The notes beneath the pieces are model-generated. The model had not been told where the DNA came from, ran no database searches, and was given only the letters and a program-made list of their open reading frames with translations. A stretch of 19,303 bases of DNA from an uncultured Cellvibrio sp. (GTDB lineage: Bacteria > Pseudomonadota > Gammaproteobacteria > Pseudomonadales > Cellvibrionaceae): assembly GCA_946481095.1 (NCBI GenBank), contig CAMLML010000084.1, positions 1 through 19,303 of the forward strand, read 5' to 3'. Below, one piece after another: positions 13,687 through 19,303 of the stretch. Within the stretch, counting starts at the first letter, position 1, and each line of letters begins with the position of its first letter. The translations under genes were made by a program, and so were the position numbers.

Positions 13687-15768
13687 ATGAAAAAGATGTC
13701 CCCCAAACCTTGTCTGCTAGCAGTTGCAGTAGCTTCAGCCCTGTCGATGAATGCATTGGCACAGTCTTCGAGTGAAGAGGTAAAGACGCTAAAAACAGTA
13801 AAAGTTACTGCTGATGCAGTTGATTCTGCCCTGGTGAATATGGAAAAACCGGCGGCAACAACCAAATTGAAAGTCCCGGTGCACGAGATGCCTTCTTCAA
13901 TTGCCGTGATTGAAGAGGAGTTCATCCGTGAGACGGGTGCCAAAAATATCCAGGACGCACTGCTTTACTCGTCCGGAGTTTATGCGGGTCGCTATGGTTT
14001 TGATACGCGCGGTGATTGGGCTTCGGTGCGTGGCCTTAATATTTCGGCTTATCAGGATGGATTGCGTTCCATCTACGGTTTTTACAACAGTGCGCGAACC
14101 GAAATTTATTCGCTGGAGCGAATTGAAGTATTGAAGGGGCCGTCGTCCGTACTTTATGGCCAGTCTGAGTTGGGTGGCATCATCAATACCATCTCCAAAA
14201 GGCCAAAAGAGGAGCAGCAAGGTGAGATTTGGGCTCAGGCAGGTTCTTATGATCGCGCTCAAATTGCGGCTGATGTTACGGGGCCGCTCGATGAAGAGGG
14301 CAAGTGGTTGTATCGCGTTGTTGCATTGCAGAGAGACAGCGGAACCCAGGTCGATTACGTCAATGATGATGCATTGTTGATAGCGCCATCGCTCACCTGG
14401 CGCCCAAGTGAAGACACAGAAATAACGCTGCTGCTGAATCATCAGGAGAGCGACAGCAAAGTATCCTCACAATTCCTGCCATCAAAAGGCACTATCGATC
14501 CGGCCCCACTGGGCCAAATCGATCCCACAACTTTTGCGGGAGAGCCAGGCTGGGATCGCTACGACACTGATCGCGATGACGCCACTTTGATTATCAATCA
14601 ATCGATCAATGAGCAATGGGGCGTGGCACTGACAGCACGGCAGAGTCAATCCCTCGGTGAGACCCGCGAAATCTATACGCAAGTGGGAGCCATCCCGACT
14701 GATACCGGCAATATGCCGCGTACAGTTCATATGGCTGACCGCGAAACAGATATTGATAGTTTCGACTTGCGACTCGAAGGTGATTTTAATCTCGGCATTA
14801 CACATCACAGGCTGGCGTTTGGTGTTGATTATCAGAACGCCATGTGGGAAGAGCGCAACTATCATTCCAGCGTCAACACCACACCCTTCAACGTTTACAA
14901 CCCGGTCTACGGCACACTCGCTCTCGATAATTTGCCAACAACAGATCGCCCTGATAACGCTATTGACCAAACCGGCATTTACCTGATTGATCACATCGAA
15001 ATTGGCAAGGTAGTGCTGTCGGCCGCACTGCGTCGGGATGATTCCGAAAGCACGGTATTGAACATTGGCACCACACCCGACTATGTACGTAAGGACGAGG
15101 AAACCACCAAACACATCGGCCTGATGTACAAATTCGATAATGGCATTTCACCTTACATCAGCTACAGCGATGCCTTCGCTCCCAACCTTGGTACCAACAA
15201 TGGATTGGGGCTGGCACCCACAATCGGTGAACAGAAAGAAGTGGGAGTCAAATACCTGTCTCCTTCGGATTTATCCCTCGCCTTCGCCTTGTTTGATATT
15301 GAACAGGAGCGCCGCATAGTGCAGGGCCTGACACCTGAAGGTGTCCGTCAGGTCGGTGCTGTCACCGATGGCTGGGAGATTGAAATCAAGAAAATATGGG
15401 GACAATTTGAACTCCTGGCAAACTACGCCGACATGAGCGCCATTGAAGACAGCACCAACAAACGCCTGTCATCCATCGCCGAAAAATTCGGTTCAGTCTG
15501 GGGCCGCTACCAATTGGAAAACGGCCTGAAGTTCGCCCTTGGCGCGCGCCATACCGGTACCGTGACCGGAGCCAATGGCACACCGGAAGTCGATGCAGTA
15601 ACACTCTATGACGCAATGGTGGGCTACACCTTCGGTCAATGGGACTTCAGCCTCAACGCCAAAAACCTCGCCGACAAAACCTACGTATCCTGGTGCCGTT
15701 CACTGAACAACGACTGTGGTTATGGTGATTTGCGCAGCGTGGTCGGGGATGTTCGTTATCATTTTTAA
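13687..15768 (+). CDS. TonB-dependent siderophore receptor 3 (FhuA/FoxA-like)
   Basis: Outer-membrane receptor of 693 aa. Signal peptide residues 1-25 (CLLAVAVASALSMNALA), a TonB box (KTVKVTA, about 38-44) and no STN domain. The plug (about 60-185) contains HEMPSSIAVIEEEFI, VRGLNISAYQDGLRS and IEVLKGPSSVLYGQSELGGI, followed by SKRP, the ferrichrome/ferrioxamine receptor type. The barrel ends with NAKNLADKTYVSWCRSLNND, then a second Cys and a terminal VRYHF; a cysteine pair in this last extracellular loop is also seen in FhuA/FoxA-type receptors. The ribosome site is weak (GAG about 8 nt upstream). The gene is richer in G+C than its right-hand neighbours and is divergent from hipB. The hydroxamate ligand is inferred. 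Confidence 0.94.
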   Translation: MKKMSPKPCLLAVAVASALSMNALAQSSSEEVKTLKTVKVTADAVDSALVNMEKPAATTKLKVPVHEMPSSIAVIEEEFIRETGAKNIQDALLYSSGVYAGRYGFDTRGDWASVRGLNISAYQDGLRSIYGFYNSARTEIYSLERIEVLKGPSSVLYGQSELGGIINTISKRPKEEQQGEIWAQAGSYDRAQIAADVTGPLDEEGKWLYRVVALQRDSGTQVDYVNDDALLIAPSLTWRPSEDTEITLLLNHQESDSKVSSQFLPSKGTIDPAPLGQIDPTTFAGEPGWDRYDTDRDDATLIINQSINEQWGVALTARQSQSLGETREIYTQVGAIPTDTGNMPRTVHMADRETDIDSFDLRLEGDFNLGITHHRLAFGVDYQNAMWEERNYHSSVNTTPFNVYNPVYGTLALDNLPTTDRPDNAIDQTGIYLIDHIEIGKVVLSAALRRDDSESTVLNIGTTPDYVRKDEETTKHIGLMYKFDNGISPYISYSDAFAPNLGTNNGLGLAPTIGEQKEVGVKYLSPSDLSLAFALFDIEQERRIVQGLTPEGVRQVGAVTDGWEIEIKKIWGQFELLANYADMSAIEDSTNKRLSSIAEKFGSVWGRYQLENGLKFALGARHTGTVTGANGTPEVDAVTLYDAMVGYTFGQWDFSLNAKNLADKTYVSWCRSLNNDCGYGDLRSVVGDVRYHF

Positions 15769-15787
15769 TGTGAGTTAAATCGTTAAT

Positions 15788-15830
15788 AAAAAAACGGGCA
15801 GAAATTTGAAAGTTTTTGCCCGTTTTTTTT
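15788..15830 (+). terminator. Rho-independent terminator of receptor 3
   Basis: AAAAAAACGGGCA (15788-15800) pairs with TGCCCGTTTTTTT (15817-15829) over a 16-nt loop, ending in a T-run. The GC core of the stem is the same as in the terminator of receptor 2. Confidence 0.92.
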
Positions 15831-15834
15831 AAAG

Positions 15835-15967
15835 TTCATCGTCATTCTTACAAAATTCATCGTCATTCTTACAAAATTCATCGTCATTCTTACGAAATTC
15901 ATCGTCATTCTTACGAAATTCATCGTCATCCTGCGAAATTCATCGTCATTCCTGCGAAGGCAGGAAT
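15835..15967. repeat. Tandem array of 20-21 bp units grown from one arm of the palindromic repeat
   Basis: Five head-to-tail units (15835-15855, 15856-15876, 15877-15897, 15898-15918, 15919-15938) share TTCATCGTCAT and run straight into a sixth that is the palindromic repeat arm itself. That arm closes with a perfect hairpin, ATTCCTGC (15948-15955), GAAG loop, GCAGGAAT (15960-15967). Units change stepwise: the two distal ones end CTTACAAAA, the next two CTTACGAAA, the fifth CCTGCGAAA, and the last is CCTGCGAAGG. There are no spacers. The arm shares 22 identical bases with the element at 9701-9722. Confidence 0.85.
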
Positions 15968-16404
15968 CTAGCTGATCAAATCAATAGCCGATGTCTGGCG
16001 CAATTTTTTGCGTCCATGTGTGTTCTGACAAAAAATCCAGTCACTGAATCAATTGAAATTGCTCGCCCTGATATTTTTCAGCTAAAGTGGTGTAAAGCAG
16101 AAGAATAATGAATTAGCGAGAGTTTCTCTTGCAACCATTACAACGAATAGAAATTTTCAAAATTGAAATGCAGACGATGCGGATAACATAAAACATTAAT
16201 TCTGTATCAGATCACTTTAAACAAACCTTCGGCGATTCCGTGCGCCAACTGATAAAAAAATATTTGGCGATGTTTGATGGAGGGATTTGGAGATAGTCGG
16301 AAGTTGAGGGGCGTTTGTTTGAGGTGGGGATTTCTGATTTGTGCTGAAGCGGACGTTCGAGTTTTAAACTAAGAAATATAAGAGCTAAACCCACGGAAAA
16401 TTAT
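15968..16404. other. Gene-poor spacer before the OLD/helicase operon
   Basis: About 440 bp in which I find no convincing gene, RNA or terminator. A 60-codon minus-strand frame (16212-16394) has no family features. In another minus-strand frame, 16208-16279 reads like a protein C-terminus (YQLAHGIAEGLFKVI then stop), possibly the remnant of a lost gene. The promoter for the operon starting at 16405 should lie here but no clear -35/-10 pair stands out. Confidence 0.4.
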
Positions 16405-17973
16405 ATGAGAGTTATCAATAGAGTAAAACTACATAACTTTAAAAAGTTTCAAGGTTTTGAAATATTGCTTGATGAAAAGCTTAACATTCTTATAGGCGAA
16501 AATGAATCCGGTAAAAGTTCAATCCTCTCTGCTATTGCCCTAGTTCTGAGTGGCAATAGACAACAAATTGAAAAGCTTGGATTTGAAAGGCTTATTAATA
16601 AAAATGCTGTAGATGAATTTTTGCAGACCGATAAAAGATATGAGGAATTACCGACTACATATGTAGAGCTATGGCTGAATGAACAAAATAATGAAGCATT
16701 ATTCGGACGTAATAATTCCGAATCTGTTGATTGTGACGGCTTGAGAATGGAATTTTGTCCTCGTGAAGAATACAGCAAAGATATAAGGGAAATACTAGAT
16801 CAAGACGAAGCAAATTTTCCATTTGAATTTTATCAGGTTAAATTTACTACGTTTCAGGGAGATGCATATTCAGGCTATAAAAAATTCCTTAGGCACATCC
16901 TGATTGATACTTCGCAGATTGGAAATGATTATGCTGTTAGGGAATATGTGGAAGATATGTATAACACGTGGGCAACTGATATTGAAATCGCAAGACATCA
17001 GTTTGAGTATCGACAAGCAAAGACTCGTTTTGAGCAGGACAACTTGAATGATTTGAATAACAGAATATCTGGTTATTCGTTTGGTTTGAAAAGCGATAGT
17101 AAATCAAATTTGAAAATGGATTTGACGATAATTGAAAATGAAATTGGTATAGAAAATAAAGGTAAAGGAAAGCAGTGCTTTATTAAGGCTGAATTTGCAC
17201 TGAAAAAGAGCGAAGGAATTAAGCATAAAATTGACATTGCTTTGATAGAAGAGCCAGAAAATCATTTGAGTCATATCAATATGAAAAAGCTGGTCTCTCT
17301 CATTGCGGCTTCTGATGATAAGCAATTGGTTGTTGCAACGCACAGCAATATGATTAGTTCACGGCTCGATTTAAGAAATACTATTCTTATGCATCCAGAA
17401 TCAATTCAGCCGGTAACGCTAACTGATTTATCAGATGATACAGCAGAGTTTTTTATTAAAGCTCCATATCACGAGATATTGGATTTTGTTTTATCTAAAA
17501 AGGTTTTGCTCGTGGAAGGCGACTCAGAATATATCCTAATGGATAAGTTCTATGAAATGCAGACTGGCCACAAGCCAGATCAGGATGGCGTGCATATTTT
17601 TTCTGTAGGTGGTACTAGTTTTAAGCGATACCTTGAAGTAGCAGCACTGTTAAATATTAAAACTGCCGTGATTCGAGATAATGACAGAGATTATCAGGCG
17701 AACTGTGTTGATCTTTACGAGGACTATCCACACGAAGGTTATAGTATTTTCGCAGACCAGAATAATGAACGTTACACTCTTGAAGTGTGCTTATACCGTG
17801 ACAATGTAGCATTTTGTGAGGAGCAGTTCGGTGAAGGTCGAAAAACTTTAACTGTTCAAGAATGGATGCTAAAAAACAAGGCCGAGGCGGCACTAAAAAT
17901 CCTTGAAAACATAAATGAAAATTTTCAAGTTCCTCAATATATCAGGGATGCTATACAGTGGATAAGTGCTTAA
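16405..17973 (+). CDS. OLD-family ATP-dependent nuclease (GajA-like: ABC ATPase plus TOPRIM)
   Basis: Protein of 522 aa with two parts. The ABC-type ATPase has Walker A GENESGKSS (G31-S39), a degenerate signature GKGKQCFIK (from G253), Walker B IDIALIEEPENH (276-287, E282/E283) and H-loop VATHS (H313). The TOPRIM nuclease (about 365-470) has VLLVEGDSEY (E371), the SVGGTSFKRYLE glycine turn, and the acidic pair in IRDNDRD (D425, D427), with a later NNERYTLEV. This order defines OLD nucleases; pairing with a UvrD-like helicase makes it class 2, like GajA of Gabija, which cuts DNA when nucleotides are depleted by phage. It is somewhat shorter than B. cereus GajA (578 aa). The region is strikingly AT-rich (12 G+C in 17101-17160), suggesting transfer. 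The ribosome site is weak (GGAAA). Confidence 0.88.
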   Translation: MRVINRVKLHNFKKFQGFEILLDEKLNILIGENESGKSSILSAIALVLSGNRQQIEKLGFERLINKNAVDEFLQTDKRYEELPTTYVELWLNEQNNEALFGRNNSESVDCDGLRMEFCPREEYSKDIREILDQDEANFPFEFYQVKFTTFQGDAYSGYKKFLRHILIDTSQIGNDYAVREYVEDMYNTWATDIEIARHQFEYRQAKTRFEQDNLNDLNNRISGYSFGLKSDSKSNLKMDLTIIENEIGIENKGKGKQCFIKAEFALKKSEGIKHKIDIALIEEPENHLSHINMKKLVSLIAASDDKQLVVATHSNMISSRLDLRNTILMHPESIQPVTLTDLSDDTAEFFIKAPYHEILDFVLSKKVLLVEGDSEYILMDKFYEMQTGHKPDQDGVHIFSVGGTSFKRYLEVAALLNIKTAVIRDNDRDYQANCVDLYEDYPHEGYSIFADQNNERYTLEVCLYRDNVAFCEEQFGEGRKTLTVQEWMLKNKAEAALKILENINENFQVPQYIRDAIQWISA

Positions 17974-18980
17974 TATTCGCTGTTGCAGGTTCAGGAAAAA
18001 CTTCTTATCTGGTCAAAAAACTTGATCTTGAGAAACGATTTTTACTTATCACATATACAATAAGTAATTCAGAAAACCTGAAACGTAAAGTAGCTGAAAA
18101 ATTTGGTTATATGCCAGATAACATAAAAGTCGTATCGTATTTTTCGTTTCTTTTTACGTTTTGTTTCAAGCCATTTTTGTCCATGAGGTTGAATGCAAAA
18201 GGGATAGTTTTTAACGAAAACACGAACCGCATGGCAAAAGGAGATGCTAGATACATTTCATCAAGCGGTTGGCTTTATGCTAACCGCCTAGCGAGATTTA
18301 TTGAACAAAAGGAGATTATCACTGATGTAAAAGCAAGATTGGAAAAATACTATGATGTGTTGATGATCGATGAAGTTCAAGATTTTGGAGGACATGATTT
18401 TAACTTTCTAGCCAAAATCGCCCGCAGCGACCTTGATATGCATTTCGTAGGTGATTTTTTTCAGCATACATTTGATACAAGCAGAGATGCGAATGTTAAC
18501 AAAAATCTTCACGGTGAATTCGAATCTTATAAAAAGAAGTTCATAGAGATGGGGTTTGAACCTGATGAAGACACGTTAAGTCATAGCTACAGGTGCAGCC
18601 CGACCATATGCCGTTTTGTTCAAGAGAATTTACAAATAGCTATAGAATCACATCGGAATGATGAAACAGGTATCTACAATTTTTCCACATGGGAAGAGGC
18701 TGAGCAGGTCATAAATGATGATAGTGTTATCAAATTGTTCTATCAAAATAGTAAAAAGTATCCATTTTTCTCCAAGAATTGGGGCGATTGCAAAGGCGAG
18801 GATCATTACGAAGATGTTTGTGTTGTATTGAACGACAGTACTCTGAAGAAGTTTGAGAAAAATGAACAAATTACGATTGCTGGTCTAACAAAAAATAAGT
18901 TATATGTGGCTTTGACTAGAACGCGTGGTCGCCTTTTTATAATCCCTGAAAAGATAGTGAAACATTTAAAGTCAGATTGA
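17958..18980 (+). CDS. Compact UvrD/Rep-like superfamily 1 helicase (GajB-like)
   Basis: Protein of 340 aa starting at a GTG with AGGGA 9 nt upstream, overlapping the nuclease gene by 16 bp. Superfamily 1 helicase motifs in order: I, AVAGSGKTS (8-16); II, MIDEVQDF (D138, E139, Q141, D142); III, FVGDFFQHT; the SYRC arginine motif; and VI, LYVALTRTRGRLF (315-327, R321). It begins only eight residues before motif I, so there is no Q-motif, and it is much shorter than UvrD (about 720 aa) or GajB (about 494 aa), leaving little room for the 1B/2B subdomains. In Gabija, GajB senses DNA ends and activates GajA; the same partnership is inferred from the overlap. It is AT-rich like its partner. Confidence 0.86.
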   Translation: MDKCLIFAVAGSGKTSYLVKKLDLEKRFLLITYTISNSENLKRKVAEKFGYMPDNIKVVSYFSFLFTFCFKPFLSMRLNAKGIVFNENTNRMAKGDARYISSSGWLYANRLARFIEQKEIITDVKARLEKYYDVLMIDEVQDFGGHDFNFLAKIARSDLDMHFVGDFFQHTFDTSRDANVNKNLHGEFESYKKKFIEMGFEPDEDTLSHSYRCSPTICRFVQENLQIAIESHRNDETGIYNFSTWEEAEQVINDDSVIKLFYQNSKKYPFFSKNWGDCKGEDHYEDVCVVLNDSTLKKFEKNEQITIAGLTKNKLYVALTRTRGRLFIIPEKIVKHLKSD

Positions 18981-19081
18981 ATGACTACCATTAGAAGCTT
19001 TTTCTTTTGTATATCTCATGAACTACATTGTTTCTATTAAGGAAGTAACGCTAGGTAATTTTGAAGCCAAGGGGTATTTAA

Positions 19082-19303
19082 TTGATTAGAGATGATAATT
19101 TTGACTGGTCTCGCTTTCATGCTTATCGTGTTTTTGATGAGTTTCTACAGAGATTCGTTATTGATCGAAAAAGCTACATTACTCGTCATGAACAGCGACT
19201 AGATCTGGAAGGTGCATTCGATGAAATATACAGCTGTTTTTCTGAGGGATTTGACGATTCAAAAGAGACCTTCGAAAACAAAGTAGAGATTCAATTTGAA
19301 AAT
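19082..19303 (+). CDS. Unidentified gene downstream of the OLD/helicase pair; continues past the right edge
   Basis: The frame is open from a TTG at 19082 to the window end (74 codons) with a stop codon (TAA 19079-19081) immediately before it. AAGGGG (19069-19074) lies 7 nt before the TTG, a strong ribosome site that fixes the start. The peptide begins (M)IRDDNFDWSRFHAYRVFDEF and is acidic and aromatic-rich, without a signal peptide or membrane segment; I recognise no family. It is on the same strand, about 100 bp after the helicase stop, with no terminator seen between, so it may be a third member of the defence operon. Codon use is AT-rich like the pair. Confidence 0.6.
   Translation, partial: MIRDDNFDWSRFHAYRVFDEFLQRFVIDRKSYITRHEQRLDLEGAFDEIYSCFSEGFDDSKETFENKVEIQFEN

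Noticed and set aside
15835..15938. Regular repeats resembling a CRISPR array
   Set aside because: The 20-21 bp units are directly adjacent with no spacers, and they derive from the neighbouring palindromic repeat; no cas gene is nearby.
16212..16394. 60-codon minus-strand frame as a gene
   Set aside because: No ribosome site, no recognisable domain, and a composition typical of random AT-rich frames.
19018..19089. A 23-residue frame (ATG at 19018) overlapping the next start
   Set aside because: It has no ribosome site; the AAGGGG inside it serves the TTG at 19082. A coupled leader peptide is possible but unsupported.

Overview
The window looks like chromosome of a gammaproteobacterium, probably a Cellvibrio-like member of the Cellvibrionales. 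This placement is an inference from the gene mix (xseA, a SbtA-type transporter, three TonB-dependent receptors with Fur boxes) and from intergenic CGTCATTCCTGCGAAGG repeats; no rRNA or marker gene is present to fix it. No tRNA, rRNA, insertion sequence or CRISPR array was seen.

Layout. 1-758 (-) is the N-terminal part of xseA, running off the left edge, with a LysR regulator just upstream (787-1725, -). Divergent from the regulator is a likely three-gene membrane operon: SbtA-family bicarbonate permease, PsiE-family protein and TerC-family protein (1844-4277, +), closed by a bidirectional terminator. 4355-5077 (-) encodes a secreted protein with two TonB-C-like modules. Two siderophore receptors (5252-7423, - and 7545-9620, +) are divergent and share one Fur box. 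A palindromic, MITE-like element lies at 9682-9838.

From about 9.9 kb the content becomes more accessory. There is a minimal PP2C phosphatase followed by a DEDDh exonuclease (9928-11162, +), a YbjQ-family protein (11209-11529, -), and a tripartite HipBST toxin-antitoxin operon (11628-13475, -) with a pair of repeated operator-like sites. A third siderophore receptor with its own Fur box (13687-15768, +) shares its intergenic region with hipB. After its terminator comes a short tandem array (15835-15967) built from one end of the same palindromic repeat, then roughly 440 bp without a gene.

At the right end is an AT-rich defence-type operon: an OLD-family ATPase/TOPRIM nuclease (16405-17973) overlapping a compact superfamily 1 helicase (17958-18980). 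Together they look like a reduced Gabija (GajA/GajB) system. An unidentified gene begins at 19082 and leaves the window.

How the genes fit together: receptors 5252-9620 and 13687-15768 would import ferric siderophores under Fur control. The LysR/SbtA/PsiE/TerC block would be an ion and bicarbonate module. HipBST and the Gabija-like pair are stress and phage-defence cargo in a stretch whose base composition and repeats suggest gain and loss of DNA. The most interesting items are the compact OLD/helicase operon with its unknown neighbour, the HipBST locus with an unusually long HipB, the repeat-derived tandem array, and the double TonB-C-like secreted protein.
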